Positions 40,255 through 49,177 of a DNA stretch of 64,000 nucleotides are shown here, in pieces. The position numbers and the translations under genes were made by a program. The notes beneath the pieces were generated by a model. That model ran no database searches. It saw nothing but the letters and a program-made list of their open reading frames with translations, and had not been told where the DNA came from. Each line of letters begins with the position of its first letter. Position 1 is the first letter of the stretch. This DNA comes from Candidatus Allofournierella pullicola (GTDB taxonomy: Bacteria; Bacillota; Clostridia; Oscillospirales; Ruminococcaceae), in contig DXFW01000004.1 of assembly GCA_019114225.1 (NCBI GenBank), positions 1 through 64,000 on the forward strand, given 5' to 3'.

Positions 40255-41124
40255 TCACTTTTTCAGCACAAAACAGGGCAGCGGCGCGGTGGGCGCCCAG
40301 TTGGCGAAGCGGCAGGCGAGCACCGTGTACTTCGTCAGGGGCAGGCCGGCGAAAAATTCCTCCACCGCGCGTTTTTCTCCGTCGCCGTTGGGCCCGCCGC
40401 TGTAAAGGCAGGCCGCCAGAATGCCCCCGGGCTTCAAGATGTCCAGCGCCGCGTTGAGAGCGGGCAGGCTGCTGGCCGGGGTGGTGAACAGGGCGTGGTC
40501 CGCCCCCGGCAGATACCCGAAGTTGAACACCACGCAGTCGGCGCTGGCCGGCTGGGCAAACTGGGCCAGCCGGGCGTGGTCTGCCTGCACCACCCGGGCC
40601 ATGGCGCCGAAGCCCTCTTTTTCCAGCCGGGCGCGGGTGGCCTCCACCGCCTGCTGCTGCACGTCCAGCGCCAGCACCTTGCCCGACGGCCCCGCCAGCC
40701 GGCACAAAAAGGCCGTGTCGTTGCCGTTGCCGCAGGTGGCGTCGATGAAAAAGCCCCCGGCGGGCAGGCGCGAAGCCAGAAATTCGTGGGTCAGGCCCAC
40801 GGCGCTGGGGTCCGGCGCGCGGCGGCGCAGCCAGATGTCCCCGGCGGGGGCAAAGCCGAACTTTTTGAGCAGGGCCGCCGCGGCCTCGCTCTCGGGGGGC
40901 GGGGCGGTGTGCAGGCTGGAAGTGCCGAAGCCCCCGGTGGCGTGCAGCGCCTGCTTGAGCAGATAGCTGCCGTAGCCCCGGCTGCGCCAGTCCTTGTGGA
41001 TGAACAGCTCCTCCAGCCGGGTGCGGCCGGGGGCGAGCAGCAGGCGGCAAACACCCACCGCCGCCTGTTCTTTATAAAGGACAAGGGAGAGGCAGTCGCC
41101 CTCCCGCTGTTCGTCGATGTGCAT
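40255..41124 (-). CDS. Fusion of GNAT acetyltransferase and YtqB-like SAM methyltransferase
   Basis: 289 residues. Residues ~1-105 form a GNAT domain with the acetyl-CoA loop WRSRGYGSYLLKQA (about 46-59) after the strand TRLEELFIHKD. Residues ~110-289 form a class I methyltransferase of the YtqB/rRNA-methylase-like group: GLTHEFLASRLPAGG, SAM motif FIDATCGNGNDTAFL (about 126-140), VLALDVQQQAV and VVFNFGYLPGADHAL. YtqB is normally a stand-alone ~190-residue enzyme; recent work assigns YtqB-type enzymes to tRNA wobble-uridine side-chain methylation (mnm5U). Here an N-terminal acetyltransferase is joined in frame. AAAGGAG precedes the start. Confidence 0.85.
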   Translation of the reverse strand: MHIDEQREGDCLSLVLYKEQAAVGVCRLLLAPGRTRLEELFIHKDWRSRGYGSYLLKQALHATGGFGTSSLHTAPPPESEAAAALLKKFGFAPAGDIWLRRRAPDPSAVGLTHEFLASRLPAGGFFIDATCGNGNDTAFLCRLAGPSGKVLALDVQQQAVEATRARLEKEGFGAMARVVQADHARLAQFAQPASADCVVFNFGYLPGADHALFTTPASSLPALNAALDILKPGGILAACLYSGGPNGDGEKRAVEEFFAGLPLTKYTVLACRFANWAPTAPLPCFVLKK

Positions 41125-41360
41125 GTGCGTCTCCTTTCACGCAGTTGCGGGAAACGCGGTTTTGTGGTAGCATATCCACAGACCCACTCCGCGCGATATT
41201 CCTATTATAGCGCGAAATATGGCGATTTCACAATTCTTTCACTCTGGCTTTGAAGGTTTTTCACCTTTAGCCGATATACTATGGTCAGAACGATCACAGA
41301 GGGCCTTGTTGAGGGCGATATCCGCCCCGGCCCGCTGTTTACCCGAAAGGATGAATTTGT

Positions 41361-42617
41361 ATGGAAAACAAATGGGAATACGATTACTCCGGTCTCTATC
41401 AGAACGGATATAACCCCGCTCCCCCCGCAGGGAGCGAGCCCTCCGGGCAGACGCCCGGGGACGGCGGCATGCCCGGCGCGCCCATGGGCGGCGGCGAGCC
41501 TCCCCGCAAAAAGCGGGGCACCGGCAAAAAGGTGCTGGCCGGCGCGCTGGCCCTGGTGCTGGTGGCCGCGGTGAGCTTTGGCGGCGGCTTCGCCGGCTAC
41601 ATGGTGGCCAGCAAGAACGGCGGCCAGGCGGTGATGTACCAGGCCGCGCCCAGCGGCAACGCCACCTCCACCTCCTCTTCCACCGGCAGCCTGGCGGATG
41701 TGGCCAGCGCGGTGAGCCCCAGCGTGGTGGTGGTCACCACCGAGCAGATCGTCACCGATAACTACTTCTGGGGCGGCCAGCAGGTGCTCAGCGGCGCCGG
41801 CAGCGGCGTCATCCTCACCACCGACGGCTACATCGTCACCAACTACCACGTGGTGGAGGGCGCCCAGCAGGTCACCGTGACCCTGCATGACGATTCCACC
41901 TACACCGCCACCGTGGTGGGCAGCGACCAGCAGAGCGACATCGCCCTGCTGAAGATCGAGGCCGACGGCCTGACCCCGGCGGTGCTGGGCGATTCCGACA
42001 ACGTGCAGGTGGGTGAAGTGGTCATCGCCGTGGGCAACCCCATGGGCACCCTGGGCGGCACCGTCACCGACGGCATTGTCTCCGCTCTGAACCGCGACAT
42101 CACCGTGGAAGGCAATCAGATGACCCTGATGCAGACCAGCGCGGCCATCAGCCCGGGCAACTCCGGCGGCGGCCTGTTCAACACCAACGGGGAACTGATC
42201 GGCATTGTCAACGCCAAATACTCCGATGAGGACGCCGAGGGCCTGGGCTTCGCCATTCCGGTGAACACCATGAAGACCGTTGTGCAGGACCTGCTGGAGA
42301 ACGGCTACGTCACCGGCCGTCCCGCACTGGGCATTACCGTCATCACCGTGGGCGACGTGCAGACCGCCATGCAGTACGGCGTGAGCAGCCTGGGCGTTTA
42401 CGTCAACAGCGTTGACGCCGGTTCCGGCGCCGAAGCCGCCGGCATGAAGGCGGGCGACCGAATCGTGAGCATCGGCACCCAGCTGGTGGAGACCACCGAC
42501 GACGTGACCAACGCCCTCAAGAACTACAATGTGGGCGACGTGGTGGAGATCCAGGTGGACCGCGGCCGTGAGCTCATCACCCTGCAGGTCACTCTGGGTG
42601 AAAAGACCACTGCATAA
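41361..42617 (+). CDS. HtrA/DegP-type membrane-anchored serine protease
   Basis: 418 residues. A flexible Pro/Gly-rich cytoplasmic N-terminus (1-50), one membrane helix (about 58-80), then the trypsin-like domain with catalytic His163 (NYHVVEGA), Asp193 (SDIALLKIEA) and Ser268 (SPGNSGGGLFN). A PDZ domain follows (about 315-418: LGVYVNSVDAGSGAEAAGMK). It degrades or refolds damaged proteins at the cell surface. AAAGGA precedes the ATG. The divergent fusion gene lies upstream; the 236 bases between them hold both promoters, with a TATACT box near 41274. Confidence 0.93.
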   Translation: MENKWEYDYSGLYQNGYNPAPPAGSEPSGQTPGDGGMPGAPMGGGEPPRKKRGTGKKVLAGALALVLVAAVSFGGGFAGYMVASKNGGQAVMYQAAPSGNATSTSSSTGSLADVASAVSPSVVVVTTEQIVTDNYFWGGQQVLSGAGSGVILTTDGYIVTNYHVVEGAQQVTVTLHDDSTYTATVVGSDQQSDIALLKIEADGLTPAVLGDSDNVQVGEVVIAVGNPMGTLGGTVTDGIVSALNRDITVEGNQMTLMQTSAAISPGNSGGGLFNTNGELIGIVNAKYSDEDAEGLGFAIPVNTMKTVVQDLLENGYVTGRPALGITVITVGDVQTAMQYGVSSLGVYVNSVDAGSGAEAAGMKAGDRIVSIGTQLVETTDDVTNALKNYNVGDVVEIQVDRGRELITLQVTLGEKTTA

Positions 42618-42628
42618 ACAAACATCCT

Positions 42629-42665
42629 CAAAAGGCCCCGGCACAAACGTGCCGGGGCCTTTTTC
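42629..42665 (+). terminator. Terminator of the HtrA gene
   Basis: AAAGGCCCCGGCAC-AAAC-GTGCCGGGGCCTTT stem and T run. The 275 bases that follow, up to the esterase gene, are AT-rich (about 42730-42810) and probably hold its promoter; no gene seen. Confidence 0.88.
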
Positions 42666-42940
42666 CGCCTGCGCCTTTGGGCAGGGTGGCAAAAAGAAAA
42701 AGGGGAAAGGGCGGCGGTTTGTGCAATAGGGATAAAAAGTATATATTTTCAAAATTTTGCTTGATTTTTCGATATTTATGCATTATTATACATTCATACA
42801 TTTTTCCGGCGGCGGCCAAACGGCCTGAACAAGCCGCGAAAGGGGAGCTTTGCATGCGACGACGAAGCGGAAAGGATGAAAGTTTATAAACATGCTTCAC
42901 CCGGGCCGGACTGCGCCCGGAGAAAGAAACGAGGTAAAAC

Positions 42941-44641
42941 ATGCATTGCAAAAAAATGATGGGCGCTTTGTGCGCCGGCCTGATGGCGCTGGCAGCCGTG
43001 GGCTGCTCCGCCGCTCCCGCTTCCTCCGCCCCTTCCGCCTCCGCCGACAACATGAGCGCCGGGGCTGATTCCGGCTTTTCCGTCAGCGTCAAGGTGCCCG
43101 ACGATTTTGAGGGCGAACTGAACGGCCGCTGCCTGGTGGCCTTCGCCACCGACACCAGCGAGGCCCAGCCCTATGAACAGATCGACCTCTACGGCGTGCC
43201 GGTGTTCGGCAAAACGGTCTATGGCCTCAAAGCCGGCGACACCATCGATTTCACCGTGGCCGACGAGGAGATCATCGGCTTCCCCTTCGAGCTGGAAGAG
43301 CTGCCCGCCCAGGAGTTCTCGGTGCAGGCATTCTTCATCACCTACACCCAGTTCGAGCGCAGCAACGGCTCCACCATCTGGGGCATGGCCGACCAGGGCG
43401 GCGGCGGCGACTTCCTCTCCAACCCCGGCAACTACTACAGCGATGTGCAGACCGCCCAGGTGGACGTGACCGCCGACCAGACCATCAGCCTGACCCTCAG
43501 CGAGATGATCCCCATGCCCGAGCTGGAAGAGGGCCAGGTGGCCCAGCAGGGCAACTATGAGGACACCGAGCAGGTGAAGTACGTCAAGATCAAGAGCGAG
43601 CTGCTGAGCGAGTTCTGGGGCCAGGACATCTACATCGGCGCCAACGTGCTGCTGCCTCATAACTACGACCCCGAAAAGTCCTATCCCACCCTCTACTATC
43701 AGGGCCACTTCCCCGGCGGCAGCGCGCCTTTGAGCTACGGCACCAACGAGGAGTTCACCGCCTGGTGGGACAGCGGCGAAGCGCCCCAGATGGTGGTCAT
43801 CACCTTCCGTGACGCCAACATGTTCTACGACACCTCCTACTCTGTGAACAGCGAGAACCTGGGCCCCTGGGGCGACGCCATCCAGCAGGAGCTCATCCCC
43901 TATCTGGAAGAGACCTTCAACCTCATCCCCGAGTCCTGGGCGCGTCTTTTGTCCGGCGGCTCCACCGGCGGCTGGGAGAGCCTGGCCATGCAGGTGTTCA
44001 ACCCCGACTTCTACGGCGGCACCTGGAGCCTGTGCCCCGACTCCGTCACCTTTGAGCACTACCAGGTGGTCAACCTCTACGAGGACGACAACGCCTATTA
44101 CACCGACAACGGCTGGTACAAGGTGGCCCGCCCGGGCAGCGTGGCGCTGGACGGCAACATCAAGTACGCCATGAAGGACGAGAATCTCTATGAGGCCGCG
44201 GTGGGCGGCCTGCAGTGCCAGAGCCTGGGCCAGTGGGCCATCTGGGAGGCGGTCTACGGCCCCATGGGCGAGGACGGCTACCCCGAGCGCGTGTATGACC
44301 CCCTCACCGGCGACATCAACAAGGACGTGGTGGAGTACTGGGGCGAGCACTATGACCTGACCAAGTACCTGCAGGCCAACTGGTCCGAGATCGGCGAGCA
44401 GCTGGTGGGCAAGATCCACATCCGCGGCGGCGACATGGACGCCTACTACCTCAACCAGGCCCAGTACGTCCTGGGCGACTGGCTGGAGACCACCACCGAC
44501 CCTTACTACGACGGCTACAGCCTCACCTTCCCCCGCAAGGGCCACACCGGCAACATCACCAACCAGGAGCTGCTGACCGAGATGGCCGAGCACATGGAGA
44601 AGTACGGCCCGGCCAACGTGGACGACATCCTCTTCGGCTGA
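42941..44641 (+). CDS. Secreted esterase-like lipoprotein (alpha/beta hydrolase fold)
   Basis: 566 residues. Lipoprotein signal CKKMMGALCAGLMALAAVGC, then a Ser/Ala-rich linker. Residues ~45-215 are a beta-rich N-terminal domain with no clear family. Residues ~220-566 match the putative esterase (EstD/Fes-like, PF00756) fold: ANVLLPHNYDPEKSYPTLYY, nucleophile LLSGGSTGGWESLAMQVF (G-x-S-x-G), and a late acid/His region (RGGDMDAYYLNQ, FPRKGHTGNI). The substrate may be a cell-wall or plant ester; unknown. Own terminator. Confidence 0.78.
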   Translation: MHCKKMMGALCAGLMALAAVGCSAAPASSAPSASADNMSAGADSGFSVSVKVPDDFEGELNGRCLVAFATDTSEAQPYEQIDLYGVPVFGKTVYGLKAGDTIDFTVADEEIIGFPFELEELPAQEFSVQAFFITYTQFERSNGSTIWGMADQGGGGDFLSNPGNYYSDVQTAQVDVTADQTISLTLSEMIPMPELEEGQVAQQGNYEDTEQVKYVKIKSELLSEFWGQDIYIGANVLLPHNYDPEKSYPTLYYQGHFPGGSAPLSYGTNEEFTAWWDSGEAPQMVVITFRDANMFYDTSYSVNSENLGPWGDAIQQELIPYLEETFNLIPESWARLLSGGSTGGWESLAMQVFNPDFYGGTWSLCPDSVTFEHYQVVNLYEDDNAYYTDNGWYKVARPGSVALDGNIKYAMKDENLYEAAVGGLQCQSLGQWAIWEAVYGPMGEDGYPERVYDPLTGDINKDVVEYWGEHYDLTKYLQANWSEIGEQLVGKIHIRGGDMDAYYLNQAQYVLGDWLETTTDPYYDGYSLTFPRKGHTGNITNQELLTEMAEHMEKYGPANVDDILFG

Positions 44642-44658
44642 TATCCTCCCAACAAGCA

Positions 44659-44696
44659 AAAAACATCCCCGGCACGTCTGTGCCGGGGATGTTTTT
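44659..44696 (+). terminator. Terminator of the esterase gene
   Basis: AAAACATCCCCGGCAC-n-GTGCCGGGGATGTTTT stem, T run. Confidence 0.88.
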
Positions 44697-44744
44697 ATAC
44701 AAACCGGAATATTTTGAAGATATAATACCGAAACAGAGGGAAAA

Positions 44745-45497
44745 TCAGCGGTCCCAGTCCTCAAAATCCCTGAGGTACACCGCCGCGCTGCGGCTCATTT
44801 CCCGGGAAAAATCGCTCTCGTACTTGCGGGCGGCGAAGGCGCGCACCCAGGCGTCGAAGTCAAAGGCGGGCTTTTCGTCCGCGGAGGCCCGGGCGGTGAG
44901 GGCGGCCCGGTGCTCTTCGGGGGAGTGCTCCGTGTAGGTGTTCTCGCACACCACATACTCCGCGGGCAGGCGGGCGGGCTTGCGCCGGGCCTTCTGCTGG
45001 TCGGTGGGGCGGCCGAACACCACCATGGCGGCGGGCACCACGGCGGGGGGCAGGGCGAGAGCCTGGCGCATGGACTCGCACTGTTCGATGACGTCCCCGA
45101 TGTAGCAGCTGCCGATCCCCAGGCTCTCGGCGGCGGTCACGGCGTTCTGGGCGGCGATACAGGCGTCGGCCACGGCCAGCAGCAGGTCGCCGGGGCCGGG
45201 GGCGCGGGGCTCCAGGCCCGCCGCCCGGTAGCACTGGTTCCAGCGGCGGCAGTCCGCCAGAAACACCAGCACCAGCGGCGCGGCGGCGATGAAGGGCTGG
45301 TGGTCGCACAAATCGGCCAGCCGCTCCTTCAGCGCCCGGTCGGTCACGTCAATGATGGTGTAAAGCTGCTGGCAGCCCGCGGTGGGCGCGTCGAAGGCGG
45401 CCTGCAGAATGGCCTTTCTTTCTTCGGCGGTCACCGGCTCGTCGGTGTAGACCCGCACGCTCTTGCGGGCGGCCAGCTGGTGCAGAACTTCGTTCAT
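44745..45497 (-). CDS. Nitroreductase family protein
   Basis: 250 residues from the Met at 45497 (GGAGG upstream on the minus strand). FMN-binding N-terminus AARKSVRVYTDEPVTAEERK, then AAFDAPTAGCQQLYTI, LLLAVADACIAAQNAVTAAE and LGIGSCYIGDV, as in NfsA/oxygen-insensitive nitroreductases. Reduces nitro or quinone compounds with NAD(P)H. The extra C-terminal ~50 residues (AFAARKYESDFSREMSRS) are typical of the longer Clostridia members. Confidence 0.88.
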   Translation of the reverse strand: MNEVLHQLAARKSVRVYTDEPVTAEERKAILQAAFDAPTAGCQQLYTIIDVTDRALKERLADLCDHQPFIAAAPLVLVFLADCRRWNQCYRAAGLEPRAPGPGDLLLAVADACIAAQNAVTAAESLGIGSCYIGDVIEQCESMRQALALPPAVVPAAMVVFGRPTDQQKARRKPARLPAEYVVCENTYTEHSPEEHRAALTARASADEKPAFDFDAWVRAFAARKYESDFSREMSRSAAVYLRDFEDWDR

Positions 45498-45559
45498 GGG
45501 TATCCCTCCTTGCTGCTTTTCATTATAATGCGCCGGCGCGGCGCGGGTCAACGGAGGAA

Positions 45560-45600
45560 GGGGCGGGGCCCCGGCGGAAATTCCGCCGGGGCCCCGCCCC
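45560..45600. terminator. Perfect 20-bp GC hairpin between regulator and nitroreductase genes
   Basis: Two exact 20-base arms around one A, nearly all G/C. No T tract follows on either strand, so it may be a weak terminator for the minus-strand regulator genes or a barrier to antisense transcription. Confidence 0.55.
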
Positions 45601-45641
45601 CCTTTGCGATTTCGTCAAAATGTGCTGCCCGCCGCGGGGTA

Positions 45642-45875
45642 TCATGGCAGCGCGGGGAGCAGTTCCTCAAAGGCCACGCCCAAGATGTCCCGCAATGCCC
45701 GCAGTTCGTCCGGGTAGATGTGCCGCTGGCCCACCTCTATTTTTGCAAGGGCGCTGCGGGTCACGTCACAGCCGCGCACCTGCAGCTGTGCGGCCAGCTG
45801 CTCTTGGGAAAACCCCTTTTTCATGCGCAGGGCCCAAATGTTCTGCCCCAGCGCCCGCTCGTATTCCGCGTTCAT
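45642..45875 (-). CDS. Cro/C1-type HTH regulator
   Basis: 77 residues comprising one helix-turn-helix: IWALRMKKGFSQEQLAAQL followed by VTRSALAKIEVGQRHIYPDE. No effector domain. It follows another small XRE gene by 15 bases on the same strand; the two probably form one transcript. Confidence 0.85.
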   Translation of the reverse strand: MNAEYERALGQNIWALRMKKGFSQEQLAAQLQVRGCDVTRSALAKIEVGQRHIYPDELRALRDILGVAFEELLPALP

Positions 45876-45890
45876 TGGGGGCCTCCACGA

Positions 45891-46100
45891 TCATTGCTTT
45901 TCCCAGTCGATAAGGAACAGTTCATTGGGCGTGCAATCCAGCAGTTGGCAAAGGGTCTCAATGCGCTCCAGCTTGATGGAAGAAGTCTCGTTGTTGACCA
46001 TGCGGCTGAAGTTCTGATAACTCATGCCCAGCTGTTTGTAGAGCCAGTATTTTGTTTTGCCTTTTTTCTCCAAAAGAGGGAGAATGTTCAACTTTACCAT
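45891..46100 (-). CDS. Cro/C1-type HTH regulator (YozG-like)
   Basis: 69 residues: LLEKKGKTKYWLYKQLGMSY and NFSRMVNNETSSIKLERIET, then LCQLLDCTPNELFLIDWEK. This is the short XRE form of the YozG type, with the N-terminal helix directly at the start. First gene of the two-regulator unit. Confidence 0.85.
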   Translation of the reverse strand: MVKLNILPLLEKKGKTKYWLYKQLGMSYQNFSRMVNNETSSIKLERIETLCQLLDCTPNELFLIDWEKQ

Positions 46101-46219
46101 CGGGAATTGCCCCCCTGCCTCGACCTTGTTGATTCGATGATAGGGTGTCCCGAAAAAGAATATATAGACTATTACATTAGATAATGTTAAAATCTATTCT
46201 CGAGAAAGGGGAGGCTGCG

Positions 46220-46744
46220 ATGAGCGAATCACTGAGAGAAAAAACCTGCTGTTTCACTGGCCACCGGGTCATTCCGGCCCGGTCGCTGCCGGCGCTGGCC
46301 AAAGAGCTGGAGCAGACCCTGCGGCGTCTCATCGGCGCGGGAGTGCGCTATTTTGGCGCGGGGGGTGCGCTGGGGTTCGACACGCTGGCCGCCGAAACGG
46401 TGCTGCGGCTGAAAGGGGAATATCCCGGCATACGCCTCATTCTGGTGCTGCCCTGCCGGGACCAGACCCGGGGCTGGAGAGAAGCGGACGTGCGCCGCTA
46501 TCGGGATATCCTGAGTCGGGCGGACAAGGTGGTCTACACCGCCGAGCGCTATTCTCCCGGCTGCATGCACCGACGCAACCGCCATCTGGTGGAAAACAGT
46601 TCCGTCTGCGTGGCTTACTGCACCCGCGAGACAGGGGGCAGCGCCTACACGGCACAGTACGCCCGGCAACGGGGGCTGCGCCTGGTGCTGCTGGGGGCGG
46701 GGGAGAGGCCACCCTCTTGCGCCGGCGGCCCTTCTTCCTTATAA
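46220..46744 (+). CDS. SLOG-domain protein (YpsA/DUF1273-like)
   Basis: 174 residues from the ATG after AAAGGGGAGG. N-terminal CCFTGHRVIPARSLPALAKE is the YpsA motif; FGAGGALGFDTLAAETVLRL is the glycine-rich nucleotide-binding loop; ILVLPCRDQTRGW and YSPGCMHRRNRHLVENSSVC follow as in SLOG proteins. Members bind nucleotide-type ligands; YpsA affects cell division in Bacillus. The last ~15 residues (ERPPSCAGGPSSL) run into the next gene's leader and may be non-functional. Confidence 0.82.
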   Translation: MSESLREKTCCFTGHRVIPARSLPALAKELEQTLRRLIGAGVRYFGAGGALGFDTLAAETVLRLKGEYPGIRLILVLPCRDQTRGWREADVRRYRDILSRADKVVYTAERYSPGCMHRRNRHLVENSSVCVAYCTRETGGSAYTAQYARQRGLRLVLLGAGERPPSCAGGPSSL

Positions 46745-46792
46745 TGAGGGGGAATGAACCGCCCCGCGGGGCGGTGTGAAAAGGAGACAGCC

Positions 46793-47548
46793 ATGAAACT
46801 CATCAGCTGGAACGTGAACGGCCTGCGGGCTGTTTTGAAAAAGGATTTTGCCGCCTCCTTCGCGGCGCTGGACGCCGACGTGTTCTGCGTGCAGGAGACC
46901 AAATGCCAGCCCGGCGAGGCGGACTTTGAGCCCGAGGGCTATGCTTCGTATTTTTACAGCGCCGAGAAAAAGGGTTATTCCGGCACCGCCTGCTGGAGCC
47001 GGGTGCAGCCCCTCTCGGTGAGCTACGGGATCGGTGTGGAAGAGCACAGCCACGAGGGCCGGGCCATCACGCTGGAGTTCGAGGATTTTTATCTGGTGAA
47101 CGTCTATGTGCCCAACGCCCAGGAGGGCCTTGCCCGCATTGACTATCGCATGCGCTGGGAGGACGACCTGCGGGCGTACCTGCTGGCGCTGGACGCGAAA
47201 AAGCCGGTGGTGCTCTGCGGCGATCTGAACGTGGCCCACAACGAAATTGATTTGAAGAACCCCGGCCCCAACCGGGGCAACGCGGGCTTCTCCGACCAGG
47301 AGCGGGCCAAGATGACCGAGCTGCTGGCGGCGGGCTTCGCCGACACCTTCCGGGAGAAGTACCCCGACCTCACCGGGGCCTACAGCTGGTGGAGCTACCG
47401 CTTCAACGCCCGCAAGAACAACGCGGGGTGGCGCATCGACTACTTCGTGGTCAGCCGCCGCCTGATGGACAAGGTGAAGGTAGCGGCCATCCATCCCGAA
47501 ATTTTCGGCTCCGACCACTGCCCCGTGGAGCTGGAACTGGACCTGTAA
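46793..47548 (+). CDS. xth: Exodeoxyribonuclease III
   Basis: 251 residues from the ATG after AAAGGAG. Motifs of the ExoIII/APE family: ISWNVNGLRA, catalytic Glu in FCVQETKCQPGE, GYSGTACWSR, YVPNAQEG, CGDLNVAHNEIDLKNP, and the final catalytic pair in GSDHCPVELEL. Cleaves DNA at abasic sites in base-excision repair. Intact. Confidence 0.96.
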   Translation: MKLISWNVNGLRAVLKKDFAASFAALDADVFCVQETKCQPGEADFEPEGYASYFYSAEKKGYSGTACWSRVQPLSVSYGIGVEEHSHEGRAITLEFEDFYLVNVYVPNAQEGLARIDYRMRWEDDLRAYLLALDAKKPVVLCGDLNVAHNEIDLKNPGPNRGNAGFSDQERAKMTELLAAGFADTFREKYPDLTGAYSWWSYRFNARKNNAGWRIDYFVVSRRLMDKVKVAAIHPEIFGSDHCPVELELDL

Positions 47549-47644
47549 ATGCCCGAAAAGCCTTGCGCGTCGGGGCATTATACTGTATAGTTGATACCGT
47601 GCCCCCCTGCGGGCGCGAAACGCGAGTTGAAAAGGAGAAAACGC

Positions 47645-48532
47645 ATGAAAGCAATCATGGATGTATTGCGGGGCGTGGCCATCGGCGTGGCCAACGTCAT
47701 CCCCGGCGTGTCCGGCGGCACCATGGCGGTGTCCATGGGCGTGTACGACAAGATCATCGGCGCGGTGAGCGGCCTGTTCAAGCACTTCAAGCAGAGCATT
47801 CTCACCCTGCTGCCCCTGGGCGTGGGCATGGGCGTGGGCATTGTGGCCTTCGGCTACGCTCTGCGCTACCTGCTGGCCGAGCACACCCTGGCCACCTGCC
47901 TCACCTTCGTGGGCCTCATCCTGGGCGGCCTGCCCATCCTGTGGGTGCGCTTTAAGGACAGCTACGCCAAAAAGGCCCGCAAGGGCGTGCCTGCCGGCGA
48001 GGCCGTCTGCTTCATCGCCCTGCTGGCCTTCGGCGTGGGCATGGCCCTGCTGCAGGGCGGCGACGAGGCGGTCAAGGCCCTCACCCTCACCCCCGGCACC
48101 GCCATTCTGCTGGCGGCTCTGGGCCTCATCGCCAGCGCCACCATGGTCATCCCCGGCGTGTCCGGCAGCATGGTGCTGATGGTGCTGGGCTACTACAACA
48201 CCATCCTGGACCTGGTCACCGGCTGTGTGGACGGCCTTGTGGCGGGCGATTTCGCCCTCATCCTCCACAACGTCAGCCTGCTGCTGCCCTTCGGCGTGGG
48301 CGTGGCGCTGGGCATTTTCGCCATCGCCAAGATCATCGAGTACCTCTTTGCCCACTTCCCCAGCCAGACCTTTGCGGGGATCATCGGGCTCATCCTGTCC
48401 AGCCCCTTCGCGGTGCTCTACTCCTCCGGCGCGCTGGCCAGCTTCACCGTGCCCGGCCTCATCGTGGGCCTGGTGCTGGGCGCCGCCGGCGCCTGGGTCA
48501 CCCTGCTGATGGGCAAGGCCGATCCGGAATAA
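47645..48532 (+). CDS. DUF368 polyprenyl-phosphate transporter (PopT family)
   Basis: 295 residues, about eight helices in two repeats. The signature VIPGVSGGTMAV occurs near residue 20 and a second copy VIPGVSGSMVLMVLG near residue 180, the DUF368 repeat pattern. DUF368 (PopT) proteins return undecaprenyl phosphate across the membrane for cell-wall synthesis. AAAAGGAG precedes the ATG at 47645; an earlier in-frame Met lacks a ribosome site. Confidence 0.9.
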   Translation: MKAIMDVLRGVAIGVANVIPGVSGGTMAVSMGVYDKIIGAVSGLFKHFKQSILTLLPLGVGMGVGIVAFGYALRYLLAEHTLATCLTFVGLILGGLPILWVRFKDSYAKKARKGVPAGEAVCFIALLAFGVGMALLQGGDEAVKALTLTPGTAILLAALGLIASATMVIPGVSGSMVLMVLGYYNTILDLVTGCVDGLVAGDFALILHNVSLLLPFGVGVALGIFAIAKIIEYLFAHFPSQTFAGIIGLILSSPFAVLYSSGALASFTVPGLIVGLVLGAAGAWVTLLMGKADPE

Positions 48533-48546
48533 TTCTGCCGCAAGCT

Positions 48547-48577
48547 GCGCCGCCCAAAAGGGCGGCGCATTTTTTTC
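48547..48577 (+). terminator. Terminator of the DUF368 gene
   Basis: GCGCCGCCC-AAAA-GGGCGGCGC followed by seven T. Confidence 0.88.
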
Positions 48578-48652
48578 GCGGAAGGTGAAGAAACCGGACC
48601 CGCCGGCTCGTTACATAGACACAGTGAGGGGAAAGGGCGGTGAGACACCGGC

Positions 48653-49177
48653 GTGACAAATGCACAGTTTGCGGGGCTGGTAGAGCAATACCAGCGGCTG
48701 GTGTACACCGTGTGCTACCAGCTTGTGCAGGACCACCAGCTGGCCGAGGACCTGACCCAGGACACCTTCGTGTCCGCCTTCACTCACATGGATTCCTGCC
48801 CGCCCGAACACTACAAGCCATGGCTGGCCCGGATCGCCACCAACAAGGCGAGAGACCATCTGAAAAGCGCCTGGGCAAGGCGGGTGAGCGCCCCCGGCGA
48901 CGATGGCATGCCCCAGTCGCCGCCGCCCGGCGCGGCCGCCCCGCCCGGGCCGGAGGACCTCACCGTCACCGAAGATGAGGCGGCCGCCATCCGGCAGATG
49001 GTGCGGGAACTGAAGGAACCCTACTTACAGGTGTCGGTGATGTACTTTTTGGAGGAACGCAGCGTGGAGGAAATATCCCGGGCGCTGCGCCGCCCGCCCA
49101 AAACGGTGCACACCCAGCTGTTCCGGGCAAAAAAGATGCTGCGGGAACAAATCAGGGAAAGGAGCGAGAGGCAATGA
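48653..49177 (+). CDS. ECF-type sigma factor
   Basis: 174 residues from a GTG at 48653 (GGGCGGTGA region upstream). Region 2: LVEQYQRLVYTVCYQLVQDH and LAEDLTQDTFVSAFTHMDS; a Pro/Gly-rich linker of ~30 residues; region 4: EPYLQVSVMYFLEERSVEEI and RALRRPPKTVHTQLFRAKKM. It starts a four-gene operon with an anti-sigma-like gene (ATGA overlap) and two membrane proteins. Probably responds to an envelope signal. Confidence 0.9.
   Translation: MTNAQFAGLVEQYQRLVYTVCYQLVQDHQLAEDLTQDTFVSAFTHMDSCPPEHYKPWLARIATNKARDHLKSAWARRVSAPGDDGMPQSPPPGAAAPPGPEDLTVTEDEAAAIRQMVRELKEPYLQVSVMYFLEERSVEEISRALRRPPKTVHTQLFRAKKMLREQIRERSERQ

Noticed and set aside
42884-44764. A 626-codon minus-strand frame over the esterase gene
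   Set aside because: Low-complexity Gly/Val/His-rich shadow; the plus-strand lipoprotein has start, signal, GxSxG motif and terminator.
45642-46100. A toxin-antitoxin pair made of the two small XRE genes
   Set aside because: Both encode simple helix-turn-helix proteins; neither has a toxin fold, and no RelE/HipA-like gene is adjacent.
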